Assembly (NCBI GenBank): GCA_025642065.1
Contig: JAODUP010000012.1
Span: 1,584,501-1,648,500, forward strand
Direction of reading: 5' to 3'
Source: Paralvinella palmiformis
Lineage: Eukaryota; Annelida; Polychaeta; Terebellida; Alvinellidae
DNA: 64,000 nt
The notes beneath the pieces were generated by a model. That model saw nothing but the letters and a program-made list of their open reading frames with translations. It had not been told where the DNA came from and did not search any database. Position 1 is the stretch's first letter, and each line of letters opens with the position of its first letter. Positions 53,408 through 63,570 of the stretch are shown here, one piece after another. The position numbers and the translations under genes were made by a program.

Positions 53408-56316
53408 ATATTCATATGAAAATCATGGTTGCCAACTAGGCCAATAAGACCAAAATTGATTGTGGTCCTTCTGGAAAATTTGGTGTTCAGCAGGCAACTT
53501 TTGGATATTAAAAGGGATAATCCACCTTCATTTCAAATTTTCATGACTAATATAGCTATACTCACAAGTATCATAAATAATGTCAAAGTGTGTAAACGAT
53601 CACCCACATATTAAATATTCCAGTTCAAAATGTTGACCTTATGTTTGTAGAGCCCATACAAAAGCATGTTTTATAGTTCAATCAGTATATTTTGAAAGAT
53701 AAATATAATCTGGATATAATCTGGATCTAAAATGTGATTAAAATGATGCATGAATTATGAAATTTCTAATGTCAGCTCTATTATGGTCATGTTAATAAGC
53801 AATCTAAGCCAGATAACTGACATTAAAGATAACTAAATGGGTGGCCTAAATTACTAGCAAGTGCTGATTAGCACTGACAATAGATAGTTAAACAATATTA
53901 AGTTACTTATATAGTTCTGTATGGTAAAAGGAATTTAAGATGGATGGTTTTGTATGCTCATATGCCAATGCTGACACAGGCATAAGATTAGGCTACACAT
54001 TATAAGCAGAAACTTGTGCTTCCATCAAAGACTTACATAGCAGTTTATAAAATAATATTTTAAATGGGTAGGAGTCCAACCACAAACAGCTTGATTTAAC
54101 TTTCCATGATTAACTAGTCTTTAACAAGTAGTTTTATCATGTTAAAGACATCAGGGAGATTTGTATGGTCCAGCACTATAAAAGCTCTATTTGTATTATC
54201 CTTAAACTGATCAATGAATTATATATAAAAAATATCAAACTAGAAGCATGAATGAAGTGAACATCTCTTTTGGAATGGTGATCTAAAGGGAACATGTTCC
54301 TTCAGAAAACATGATTGACTGAGTTGTGATTGAGTTTTAGACAAACTGGAAAATACGTGGCTATATATACTTTTGTTTCTGTGGTATGAGGATAATTCCA
54401 GTATCATGCACTGTCCAAAGGTATATGATATCACAAAGGTGACCAATTACAGTCTTCCCTCACATACTGTGAGTGAGTGATAGATGTTATAAAGTTTCAC
54501 ACAGTAATTGAGACTGGTCATAAACAAGTAACCCCTTGCTGCTTCAGTGTCAATTTCACTAGTAAACATTGCAGAATTTCTTTCTGAACATCTCTCATTA
54601 ATATAGTCAACCTAGCCAAATAAAAGTTACCTCTGTCTATTTTGTAACCAATACGTTTCATCACTGGTGTGTGTGTGTGTGTCAGATGAGATTTTTATTT
54701 ACCTATAATGTAATAAATGCAATACTAATCACGTTTGTTCATATTTCCTTGTGCCTAGTTTGGTCGTGCTGCTTTAGAGACTGTTATGAAATCAGTCTTG
54801 CAACAAGAAATGCCTATGGTACCACCACCTGAAACTTATCATGGAAACTTCTTTGCAGGTATGATATAATGGCCTGATGTAAATGAAGCAGAAAGTTATG
54901 AATAAAACATATGTTCATATTCCTCATATAATATCATAATATGCTTTACATATTTAAGTTAACATAATCCTTATGTTTTTAACTAGATGTCAAGAAAGCT
55001 CTTGTTGGTGTTGGTATGATTGCTGTTGATGAAAGAACAGGTTTAGCCGTGTTAGAGAAAGGTAAGCAGATATTTTCTTCCAAGAGTTTATATTGGCATT
55101 TCCACTGCAGGTTTCAAACTTTATTTGACTTCTTTATTTCTCTTGCCTCACATCTGTATGCTATTTAGAGTATAACAACATCAGCAAGTTCCTAAATCGT
55201 ATCCTGGGGATGGAAGTGGAGGTACAGAATGAACTTTTCAAGTACTTTACCTCAACTTTAACAGCTGTTATACTACAAGCTAAGCGTAATGGACGTTGGG
55301 ACATGGGCATTTTAGGTAAGTTTGTGGTATTTCCTTGTTATATATCTTTAATTCATTCTTATCATCATAAAATTTTGCAATACTGATTGTGTTAATCTAA
55401 CACCGATAGAATGTCCAGTAATTGTTAAATAAATAATTGAATGTTTCAATATCATGACTAATTATACTAAACATAATTCTTGTTTATTTTTGGTTGTCTT
55501 TGTCCAGATTTGGGAAGAGGTGGCGAAGAGGTTAAAACTCTTGGTACAAAAACATTCAAGGGTAATTTTGCTGGCAGTAACACAAGGGTCACTCTGTATA
55601 CAGTAAGTTCCATTGTCATGATATATTAATAACCTATGATTACGGCAGTTTTTATCATTTAAAACATTATGGTTTCTTACCTAACATTTTAGTTTTATTT
55701 ACAGATTAATTTGCTTCTACTAGATAATAGTAGCAATTATTTGCAAATAACATTCATTGTATTACTTATAAGTAATAGCATATTTTGACATGTTAAGTCA
55801 TGAGAGTTTGTACGTTTATTCAGTATTTTGTAATTTAAAAATCTTTACATTGTGTGGCTTGTTTCCATGAAGTAGATCAGCATTCATTATTTGTTAGAAG
55901 TGTTGGTCATCTCATAAAACTGTGGTCCCACATGTAAACATGCTTAAAGAATGATATGTGCTTTGACTCAGTATCCTTGCACAAAAAAAAGACAAACCAG
56001 ATATTCAAGACTTTAAAAATGCCCTATTACTAGATAATATATTTTTATGACTATTTTATTATTATTCCATCTGCTGCTGTATATGAATGTAATGAATAAA
56101 TCTTGTAAGTTACTACATAAAGCATATTTAAACTATAGGTGTGTGTATGTGTGATTTTATGTTCACTGATGCCTTGACACTGATGTGCAGCTATGCAAAT
56201 GTTTGTTTTTGTTTTGTAGGTAAGCCTTGAACGTGGTATGACTTGGGAGAAAGCTATTGACCTGTGGCGACAATATGATGGAGCAGATGATGGTTTCTAT
56301 CTCTCTAAAGAGGTGA

Positions 56317-56353
<37 letters not shown>

Positions 56354-58846
56354 ATAATAGTTTACATTGCTACCTAATGGTGACTATTTTTTAGCCCTAC
56401 TCATAAATAAATGTTCTAACTGTTTCAGAGCAAAAACAAAATTATCCAACAGCTGATAGTTTCTAGCTGCAGTAAATACTGTTAGTAACCATAATACTAG
56501 TTTGAGTAGAGAAGTCATTTGTACTTTACAATGATTGTGGGTTGTAAATAATCCAGTACTGCTATTTCTATGACTTATATTATTGTTGATGTGAAATATT
56601 TTCTAATATATTACCTGTATTGATGTACAAAAGATCATTATCTGACATTACTTGGAAAGGGGAGGATCAGAAATGTGCACAAGCTGTAGAAAAGATAATG
56701 ATGTGACAAATAATATTGCAGAAATTGAGAAGACATTAACACAAATTGATATGTAGGGTCAGTCACTATTTTGTGATCTACACTAGTTAGATTATGTACT
56801 GATTCAGAGAACGTTATATTTTGCTTCCATGCAGTAAAACTGAATTAACAGTCATAGCTAATGTTCTTTCTCTGTGAATGTGACAAAACAGAGGTAGGTT
56901 TCAGTAAAAATTGTTTGCTCACTAATGGCTATAGTTATTTTCTATTCGCTGGACACCTAAGTAGTGAAGGAGCAAACTGAAGGTTTTTGGGTTCCAATAT
57001 ATAAAAGTATGATTTAAAACCATGAATGTTGAGTATGTTAGATTGCCTTCACTCTTCAGCTTCAGCATTAATTTCTTCAGCACATTCTATTGATTCACGC
57101 AAATTGATTTGAACAAGAAAGAAGTTAAGTTTTGTTGAGCTCTGATTTCCCCGCACTGTCAGCTTATGGGCAATCATCAGCAGCTGCTTGTTTATACACC
57201 CCAGAAATCGTGAAAATGGTGCTGCCACCTGTTCACCAAGTGGTGAAACACTCGATATGGCAAGGGAGCTATTAATAGTGAAATCAATTAATGCAGGGAA
57301 TACCCATTGTATGCGTTGAGTATGTTAGATTGCCTTCACTCTTCAGCTTTTCATATATTCTGTCCCATAATAAAGTTCGATCAAAGTTCTGAATAACTAT
57401 GTATCACAGTGGTCCAAGTCTTTATCAGTTTTGTTATCATTGATATATATGTACTTTAATTCTCATTATGGTGATATTAATATATTAGATAACTACTCCA
57501 ATAAAGCTAAACCTGAAGAGTGGGAGAAATCCATTAAGTGTTTGGCTTTCTTTAGTAATTCTACCTAATGTTATAGGGTAGCTTCTACATTGTGAGAGTT
57601 GGATGTTATGAGTGACTGTCCTTGTAGTGTGAACATATTGTGGTGAATATAAATCTTTTCCATGTAAAATGATTCTTTGGCACAAAGAATTTGTAATTAT
57701 TACTATTATTTTACCCTGCTAGATGATGGTGGAAAAGAAACCCGCCATTTTGGCTATTGCTATGGTGGGCCGTAAACGGGAGAAGTTGTATCGCATATAC
57801 AGACCTAATACTGGTGTTCAGGGCCGTCTAGAAACTTTGGAGGAAGTCAAGAAAAAATACAAGAAAGTGTATCCTGAAGATGCCAGAAAGTCGTGGGAGG
57901 ATCAGTACCATTCTTCTCTTACAGTCTGTACACATGCATTTTGGTCAGTATAAAGGGATCCTGTTGTCGGTTTATATCAGATAAATATGGCATCATTAAA
58001 ACAAATTGCCAAAAGTTTAACCAGCCAATTAGTGCTGAAAAGTGGCATGCATTATCTAAAATGCTCTATCTGTTGAGGCAGTTTGCTTTACACTTCAGGG
58101 CTTTAATTTATCAATTTGTATTGTTCATTACCAGGCGAGGTAGCTGTAGAAGAGTTGCTGCAGGTATGTCATGTGAAGCAGGCCTTCGTTGCCGTACATA
58201 TCACATCCTTAGTGGTTCTGTGTTGAGTGTATGGACGAAGGTGGAAAGTGTGCTTGCTTCTACTCCAGGGGGCATTGCTTCTAGAATGCAGATAATCCGT
58301 TTACGAACTGAAGATGGAAAGAAAATTGTCGGTATGTGTCCTTGAATTGACTGCAGCTGCAACCGGATCACTGCCACTTTTTGTTGTTCCTCGGGAATTT
58401 CTAGAAATTAAAGTGGGATTATTATTTATTTCATTTGTTTTCATATTGATAATGCTTTATGAATGTATTACCAGCTCTGTATTCCATCCTCTGTGTTTAT
58501 TTTAGGTACAATCATACCAGCCCAAGCTTTGGCACGTTTAGAACAAATGCTTTCAGCAAGTGCAGCGGAATCACCTCAGAAGCAAATATCTTACACGCCA
58601 CACATACCCAGGGCAAATCCATTACTCTTCTCACACCCTTCTGTTGGATCCAGATTTGTATCATCACTGCCCCAGGTTTCAGTTTCTGCACCACAGGCAT
58701 CATCATCTTCATCATCACCATCATCATCATTATTACCATCAGTACGGTTACCAGTACCATCATCAGTACCATCTTCAGTATCATCTTCAGAGGAAACATC
58801 TGAGGCCAAGGCGAAACAGTACCTAAGCATGCCAATGTTCTTGTAG
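28827..58846 (+). CDS. SBNO1: Strawberry notch (SBNO) helicase-like transcriptional co-regulator
   Basis: Twenty-nine coding exons join with perfect phase continuity from ATG 28827 to TAG 58844-58846, predicting 2178 aa. Strawberry notch proteins are nuclear superfamily 2 helicase-like factors that modulate Notch and other transcription programmes. The order is: long Ser/Thr/Val/Gln-rich N-terminus (1-900), acidic ETYAEYMP segment (about 930), RecA-like lobe with [10 protein letters not shown] (Walker A, about 1009-1018) and DECH (about 1125-1128), charged linker (1395-1555), second lobe with [11 protein letters not shown] and [11 protein letters not shown] (motif VI), SBNO-specific C-terminal domain (1760-2065) and a Ser-rich tail. 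Similarity runs through the whole 930-2065 region. Human SBNO1 is about 1393 aa, and the excess is almost all N-terminal. SBNO1 fits better than SBNO2 from remembered sequence; most invertebrates have one gene. Exon lists are in the entries below. Confidence 0.95.
29425..29872. repeat. Foldback element built from CCCATTT(C/T)GAAATGGG palindromes
   Basis: SBNO intron 1. Short palindromes of the type CCATTTCGAAATGG occur at about 29425-29455, 29688-29709 and 29856-29872. An inner hairpin pairs 29664-29682 with 29737-29755 (TTATTTGAAGTTGTTGAAA and its complement). A further pair, TATTATTGGTC (29539) and GGCCAATAATA (29758), extends the arms around a (CT)n(AT)n core at 29580-29637. Non-coding; possibly a foldback MITE. 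Confidence 0.6.
29580..29637. repeat. (CT)n-(AT)n compound microsatellite
   Basis: CT run at 29580-29606 followed directly by an AT run at 29607-29637, in SBNO intron 1. Confidence 0.95.
30589..31119 (-). mobile_element. pogo/Tigger-like MITE, copy 3
   Basis: Inverted ends ACGGTATATACTCAGGTATAAG and CTTATACCCGAGTTTATATAGTA with TA at both edges. The body is the inverted, shortened relative of the 19111 copy and lacks the coding remnant. It lies in SBNO intron 1, about 320 bp before exon 2. Confidence 0.75.
33361..33395. repeat. (AT)n microsatellite in SBNO intron 2
   Basis: Pure AT run about 90 bases after the exon 2 donor. Confidence 0.95.
33886..34997 (-). pseudogene. BED-finger hAT-like transposase remnant, frameshifted
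   Basis: This lies antisense to SBNO in intron 3. An ATG at 34995-34997 opens a 244-codon frame with CNMCNN...H..KC near the start (a BED-type zinc finger, C-x2-C...H/C) and [14 protein letters not shown], the DGW(S/T)...N motif of DUF659/hAT transposases. The frame is lost near 34370-34400. A second frame (to 33886) carries [14 protein letters not shown] and [15 protein letters not shown], again typical of this family (TDnAsNM, CxaHxLNL). The C-terminal dimerisation region is absent. It is read as a dead transposon gene; terminal repeats were not found. A domesticated gene is unlikely because of the frame break. Confidence 0.75.
35200..35562 (-). mobile_element. tRNA-derived SINE with 12-bp target-site duplication
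   Basis: Read on the - strand it starts with a tRNA-like head: GGTGGCCTAGCAGTTAAGC (A-box region), then GGTTCGAACCCC (B box, about 35496-35507), followed by about 290 bp of body. Exact 12-bp direct repeats TGATGATATTAT flank it at 35188-35199 and 35563-35574, marking a clean LINE-type insertion in SBNO intron 3. The promoter boxes are well preserved, so the insertion may be fairly recent. Confidence 0.88.
36590..37140 (+). mobile_element. TTAA-flanked MITE with AAAGG(G)ATAGTCCACC end, copy 1
   Basis: Starts TTAAAGGTATAGTCCACC and shares its body with copies at 42538, 53511 and 61098 (motifs CATATCCGGTTGACCTGAAG and CATCATGAATGACATAC). It lies in SBNO intron 3. A fragment of the same family's other end lies just upstream (about 36305-36400). 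The right end has lost its terminus. No coding sequence. Confidence 0.75.
38734..49252 (+). CDS. SBNO1: SBNO exons 5-14: first helicase lobe
   Basis: Exons 38734-38845, 39344-39638, 39773-39863, 40123-40284, 40480-40615, 41488-41593, 44621-44774, 46306-46488, 48896-48993, 49110-49252. Exon 6 carries [10 protein letters not shown] (Q-motif region) and the Walker A loop [10 protein letters not shown]. Exon 8 has [15 protein letters not shown]. Exon 9 begins IVFDECH (Walker B) and contains YASATG (motif III). Exons 10-11 hold RLGMWG and [16 protein letters not shown]. Exon 12 has [17 protein letters not shown], and exon 14 has [11 protein letters not shown]. All the ATPase motifs are intact, so the protein is expected to bind and hydrolyse ATP. 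Exon 13 uses GT after AA at 48993; the alternative reading would break the conserved STAKGVLQ junction. Confidence 0.95.
42115..43640 (+). pseudogene. RTE-like LINE reverse transcriptase relic split by a MITE
   Basis: Two pieces lie in SBNO intron 10. 42115-42537 contains a degenerate WWWNEDV...KAWC...[12 protein letters not shown] segment, typical of the stretch between the endonuclease and reverse transcriptase of RTE-type LINEs. 43193-43640 resumes with [15 protein letters not shown], then [29 protein letters not shown] and [15 protein letters not shown], the start of the reverse-transcriptase domain. Stops and frameshifts show it is dead. The catalytic YADD part is not present. Confidence 0.75.
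42538..43192 (+). mobile_element. TTAA-flanked MITE, copy 2, nested in a LINE
   Basis: Starts at TTAAAGGGATAGTCCACC and ends near GACTGTCCCTTT, interrupting the LINE relic above. The body matches copies 1 and 4. This dates the MITE as younger than the LINE. Confidence 0.8.
43970..44432 (-). mobile_element. Partial inverted copy of the 5852-7069 hAT-like element
   Basis: The reverse complement matches roughly 5875-6365 of the gene 1 insertion: the GTAATC-rich end, CATTTCCAGATGCA, ATCATCATGTG and CCAATTAAATTAA blocks. It lacks the extreme terminus and the other half. It lies in SBNO intron 10. Confidence 0.75.
46496..46516 (+). repeat. (GT)n tract close to the exon 12 donor
   Basis: Starts about 8 bases after the donor at 46489; followed by GAGAGAGAG. 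See also 53371 and 56321. Confidence 0.9.
46640..48895 (+). other. Rest of SBNO intron 12, no gene called
   Basis: AT-rich sequence with an isolated 101-codon frame at 47347-47652 that resembles nothing I know and has no splice or phase link to neighbours. It may be decayed transposon coding sequence; not called. Confidence 0.45.
49413..50122 (+). mobile_element. pogo/Tigger-like element, copy 4
   Basis: The body matches the 19111 copy from GACTAAAAGGGAAGG onward, including the coding remnant [18 protein letters not shown] (about 49830-49905). It ends TATGCGAGTATATACAGTA at 50122. The left terminus is missing. It lies in SBNO intron 14. Confidence 0.75.
50638..51244 (+). CDS. SBNO1: SBNO exons 15-16: acidic/lysine-rich linker
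   Basis: Exons 50638-50868 and 51002-51244. The first is Ser/Asp/Glu-rich and ends [14 protein letters not shown], equivalent to the DDDDFNPFLDES stretch of human SBNO1. The second begins [17 protein letters not shown], matching the human [19 protein letters not shown], and contains poly-Lys/Glu from AAG/GAA repeats. It is highly charged and probably disordered, and may carry the nuclear localisation signal. The intron between them is only 133 bp. Confidence 0.9.
51387..53351 (+). CDS. SBNO1: SBNO exons 17-21: second helicase lobe
   Basis: Exons 51387-51544, 51678-51809, 52699-52834, 52949-53061, 53280-53351. They encode [57 protein letters not shown] joined to RTHRSNQ (motif VI), [10 protein letters not shown] and [18 protein letters not shown]. 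This is the best conserved part of the protein compared with human SBNO1, and all helicase lobe 2 motifs are present. Confidence 0.95.
53371..53405 (+). repeat. (GT)n tract close to the exon 21 donor
   Basis: Uninterrupted GT run starting about 20 bases after the donor at 53352. Confidence 0.95.
53511..53665 (+). mobile_element. TTAA-flanked MITE, copy 3, fragment
   Basis: TTAAAAGGGATAATCCACC followed by about 130 bp of the family body, then broken off. SBNO intron 21. Confidence 0.7.
53666..54758 (+). other. Rest of SBNO intron 21, no feature seen
   Basis: AT-rich, non-coding, with a short GT run near 54668-54681. Confidence 0.5.
54759..58846 (+). CDS. SBNO1: SBNO exons 22-29: C-terminal SBNO domain and tail
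   Basis: Exons 54759-54858, 54987-55061, 55169-55315, 55508-55602, 56220-56312, 57723-57943, 58135-58331, 58506-58846. They include [84 protein letters not shown] and TIIPAQAL. The last exon then diverges into a Ser/Pro-rich tail (SASPQ and poly-Ser from TCA repeats, 58680-58790) and stops at 58844-58846. The C-terminal tail is not conserved with human, but the frame is open throughout. Confidence 0.93.
56321..56352 (+). repeat. (TG)n tract close to the exon 26 donor
   Basis: Uninterrupted TG run beginning 8 bases after the donor at 56313. Confidence 0.95.
57028..57350 (-). other. Coding-like - strand sequence between 36-bp direct repeats in SBNO intron 26
   Basis: On the - strand a stop-free stretch of about 90 codons without an early ATG includes [20 protein letters not shown] and [18 protein letters not shown], ending in TGA near 57048. 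It is bounded by direct repeats of about 36 bp (TTGAGTATGTTAGATTGCC...) at about 57029-57062 and 57317-57350. In another frame the upstream repeat reads [21 protein letters not shown] do not recognise it. It could be a gene fragment, a retrocopy or an unknown repeat. Confidence 0.3.
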
Positions 58847-59454
58847 TGTATATTTTAAATTGTGTTATTCTAATCATGATTCTGTAACTATTCATATGAC
58901 TCAGGTGAGTTTTTTTTATCAGTTGATTGGTCCTAGAGAACACCAAAAAAATTGTTTTATTTACCAGGCAAAATATTTGATTAGAGTCTTCATTTCATGC
59001 AACTGGATCAAGTAATAGATAATGAATGTTAAACCTTTGTACATTTTGGAATGCTTCTGTTGTATCGTTGAATTGTGTACCACTGATGCGCAAGACTGTT
59101 GAACTGTGAAGTTTTATGAAAATGCTGTTATTATTAACACGAAATAACGAATATTTGTTCTAGACATGTATATTCTTTGTTTAAACACATAACTTATCAT
59201 GTATATAGGTGAAGCATGTTGCCACTGCTTTGTGTAAAAGTAGCATTCCAGAGCCTAATACTAACTAGTGATATCATAACTGTCTTCTGACAAAAATCAG
59301 ACTGTGATGAAGTGTGTATAGGTTTGATTAAATGACTGTGATGCCTTGTTTTAAACAAAATGCAAACAAACGAGTAAAACAACCTGTCTGCAGTGTAGTT
59401 CCATAATCTGACTTTAATATCATAATTTGTAAACAGCAGTAACAATACAATAAA
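58847..59454 (+). other. SBNO1: SBNO 3' UTR with poly(A) signal
   Basis: AATAAA at 59449-59454 is the first good signal after the TAG stop, about 600 nt downstream. Further AATAAA sites occur near 59605 and 60381, so longer UTRs are possible. Confidence 0.55.
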
Positions 59455-61097
59455 AGAATCGCCTTAAAGCAGTGGACTTTTTTGTAGTTTGTATATGTCT
59501 CATCATGATATTAAATGTTGGTTGATAGGTAGCACGACACCTTATTTCATGCAATATTTAATATTTGTCTTCTTTTTATGGTACAGATTCACTAATGCAT
59601 GTATAATAAATAGTATACTTGTCAAGTAAGTCCAAGTAGAATGGTTGTTAAGGGTTTTGGCCTTCGTTCATCTGTGTTTCATATTCAGTTTGCTATATTA
59701 TATTACTAGTTTAGATGGAAATTGTTTACAGATATTTGACAAGTTGAACATTATTATAGCCAACTGTGTTTGATAATTATAACTAATGAAACTAGTGTTT
59801 AAGCAAGTGAATGCAATCTTGTTATACTGGCTTTGCGAATTGTGTTATCATCGCATTAGCAATGGTATAATACCACTAGTCGGGTTTAAAGCTGTCCGCA
59901 CAATAATGCCCACAGTTCATTTATGTTCTAGAAGATTGTTTGCTCAATTTAAATAATACTAATAAGTAGGTCATTATTTCTCTTTAACTGCTGATTAGTG
60001 CTATTGTCAGCGTTCATTTTTTTCAGTGGATTTAGAACATCCCAAAAGGTTCGTCGATAAGCAGCATGTCATTGCAATGTTTTATATAATTAAACCACGT
60101 GTGACCAGGCAGGAATAGCATCACTGTTAGCCAACTAGTATCTTCGTATTTATAATGTGTGCAATATATAAATGGCCCAAGGTGTGTCATCTCTTAATGT
60201 AGTTTAATCCTGATGACTAGTTATTGTAATATGCATAAGTGTGTTGGTATGTAGAATATCTCAAATGTTAACAAAGTGGCCAATGTTTGTGAGGCAAGAA
60301 ATGACAAACAGTGACCAAAATATCACTTGAACTGTTTAAACTTCTAATGGGATCCAACAATGTTAAATCTGTTTTGCTGCATAATAAAACATTTTATTTA
60401 TACACATTACATTTTGTATTAGTTCACCTACTAATAGCATCGGGTTTTTTTTTGGTTTGTTTTGTTTGCTTCTTTAATATTATTCTGTATTGTAGCTTAT
60501 TCTTAGTGCGTAAAACAGATAATAAGTATTTATCTTTTTATGCATATCTTTAAATACGAGTGGTCACAACATAAAAATACTCAGTGAATCCTGTAAACAT
60601 TTGCAGATTTTGCTCAGAATGCATTCCTTATTTCCATCCCTGTATTCTTGTGCACTTACTTGGCATAGCAGATTATTAGAATAAGTATGTCCAAGTTGTA
60701 ATCAGCACATTTGTAAATTGCAGATTTTTTAAATGTTAAATTATCTCTCTGGATTATCAAATCAGGTGCCTTGTTTGTGTGACAGTAGTGTACTGGTGGT
60801 AATAAAAGGTGCTCTTGGTTTTCATGTGCATCAGTCAGTTTCTTTTACAACAGTAGGCCCCAGCAAAAACCAATCACATTCAGCCCATGTTAATCGTTCT
60901 GAATATGTTAGTTCACACTTTAACTGCTTATCAACATGCCTCTACTATACCAGTCTATTTTGGGTGTAGTAATACTGGCATACTTCAGTTTCATAATAAC
61001 TAACATAGTTGTTCATGTATATTCTTGTAATTATTTATTAGATTATGCTATTTGCTGAACTTTATGCCCCTTCATGTCTTTCTTTTTCATGTATTTT
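59455..61097. other. Intergenic or distal 3' UTR, no feature seen
   Basis: AT-rich. Short open frames (for example 60311-60553 and 60733-60969) look random. Confidence 0.5.
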
Positions 61098-61631
61098 AAA
61101 GGGACAGTCCACCCTCGGAAAATATTTTTTAAATATGTAATGCTTAGAACAGTAACCAAAAATTCCACAATAATAATCACGAAATATACCTGATATCATA
61201 TAGGGAAATGATCCAAATTACTGGAAGCACTGAAAGCCAGATTCGAAGGCCGGAAGGAGAAAACTCGAATGCTCCAACATCACATGGGTGCTCTCTAGAC
61301 TGACGTGGATTATAGTATATCATTCATGATGTAATTTTAACAAGATAATGCCGTTTAATTCTTTGGTCACATTTGTTTACATGCTTTTGTTCGGGCTCTA
61401 CAGACTTCAGGTCAACTGGATATGCTCAAGTGACGTCAGCATTCAGGAGCTTCGAGTCTGTCTAGTTTCAAAATGGGGTGTCCACAGGCCATTAAAAGTT
61501 GATTAATCAACACTTTGAACTGGATTATTTAATATGTGGGTGATTGTTTACACATTTTGACATTATTTACGATATTTGTGAGTATAGCTGTATGAGTCCT
61601 GAAAATTTGAAATGGTGGACAATCCCTTTTA
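61098..61631 (-). mobile_element. TTAA-flanked MITE, copy 4, both ends present
   Basis: The most complete copy: TTAAAGGGACAGTCCACC on the left and GGTGGACAATCCCTTTTAA on the right, about 530 bp, inverted relative to copies 1-3. Terminal inverted repeats of about 15 bp and TTAA at both edges are consistent with a 4-bp TTAA duplication. The superfamily (piggyBac- or Sola3-like target) is not settled. Confidence 0.8.
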
Positions 61632-61731
61632 ATACTGATCATGCATTCTGACATCTAAGACTAAGGACAATACATAGACCCATACAATAGGCAATAGAAG
61701 ACTGACCGAATCTATATGTAAAATAAAGTGA

Positions 61732-61733
61732 AG

Positions 61734-61768
<35 letters not shown>

Positions 61769-61769
61769 A
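61732..61769. repeat. (CT)n-(AT)n microsatellite
   Basis: CT run followed by AT run, same structure as at 29580. Confidence 0.9.
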
Positions 61770-62044
61770 TTAAATTCTCAGTTTGCTCCAAGTGCACTTT
61801 TTATTGTGATAACATGGGATAGTCTAGTCATAAAAGTGTGAAACTAAACTTTAACGCAGACAAAACATAACCATTCCTAACACAAGAATTAATGGTTATA
61901 AATCATTAATCGAGTTTTATTACTATTGAATAGCCAAGTCCAGGTATTTACAGACATAATGTCAAGAAACCAATAAAGATCTTCATATGTGTAGCATTTA
62001 AAGAAATACAGATCATTAACAGAGATGAAATGATTCATATGGTG

Positions 62045-63570
62045 TTTATTAAATTAATGTATTAATAATTATAATACAGGTACAATGTATAATACTTATT
62101 TTTAAATCCATATGATGGCTCCCATTATGCTTCTGTTGATCAGGTGAATTCCTTTTGTTATGTTTGTGAACAGGAAAATTTTGATAAAACATCACCATTA
62201 GAACCCCCATGGCTGAATAACAATATTCTATATCCATAAGATAAACATGTAAGAACCACATACATTTTCTCTACATAAAATGCTACTTAAGTGGGAATGT
62301 TGATCAAAAACAGTCTACATATCCATAGAATTATAAAGGAATGTTAGCTGAACACTACATAAATGTCTCCAAACACACTGCTTGAGAATCTAATTTTATT
62401 CCTTGTTATTATTTTGTAAACAAAACTGGTATAAGTTTTCCATGTAAAATCTACAAAACACATCCGAAGTCTAGATAGTTTAAATGACTTATAATAATTT
62501 TGTGCATACAAATTAAACACGTGTGTGTGTGTGAGAGAGTTACATGGTTGTATAAAATAAATTTACATTTTTAATTTATGTATTAATGTGTAATACATAG
62601 GGTCAGATTCTACTACAGGTGGTACATACACACATTATTAACTGTCGTGAATAGTTTCAGTTCCTGGTCTCAGATAAATAGTTCACGTATTATAACATAA
62701 GCTTTCGTCAGAATGAAGTTAGATCTGCTGATCATTCAATTATACTTTTTGTCTCACAAGGCATAGTGGCCACCAATCTTAACTAGATTGATCACATAAT
62801 AATAATTGCAATTAAGAAACTACCTGGTGATGTTAGACCCTAGAGTTAATTGCACGTACATTTTTCAAATGATTATAATGGGGAAGTGTTGACACTTAAT
62901 ATTCTCCAAAGGATTCATTTCCCAATAAAACACCTGCAGAATGTTGAAGCCAGCACACATGATCTACAATGATAGTGTCTGGTCTGGCGATATATTATCA
63001 TTCATGATAAAATGCATAGAAGATAAACATAATTATATAATACACCTAATGTATGCATTTTACATTTTATTTTAAGTCCAATCCTCCTCACTCCCTCCCC
63101 CCTCATCCCACTGTTATCTTCCATTATTCTATACTGTGTGTGTGTGTGTGCATGCACATGAGTAACAGTTATTTCTATAAATGATAAAGAGCACCATTAA
63201 TTAAATAAATGCATAGACAACAACTGCATGATGTAGAATCACACCTGACATTCAACACTGAAATCCTCTTTTTTTATAACAACAATTCATATTATATTCC
63301 AGAAATACCTGAAGTTGGAACACTCTGTGTTTGAGGCCAGCTCATTATCAGAATTGATCTGATAACATATGCTAACAGTGTCAACACATGAAAATACCTC
63401 AAGTACAAAATAACAAGGCTTACTGTATCACAGAAAGCAAGTATAAAAATGTACATCTCCAAATTAACATTACTAGTTGTTAAAATAATAGCTACACAAT
63501 AACAAAGCAATAAATAAATTTGTTGTCCTGGATCAGAATCATGTTCTTAGGAAATATCTTGTCCCCATCT
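62045..63570 (-). other. Probable 3' UTR of the gene at 63571
   Basis: Non-coding sequence downstream (- strand) of a stop codon at 63571-63573. A - strand AATAAA at 62045-62050 is a plausible end. Contains a (GT)n run near 63137-63150. Confidence 0.4.

Noticed and set aside
58512..58946. 144-codon - strand frame and two further + strand frames over the last SBNO exon
   Set aside because: Generated by TCA/ATC repeats; the SBNO frame alone fits the splice phase and family similarity.
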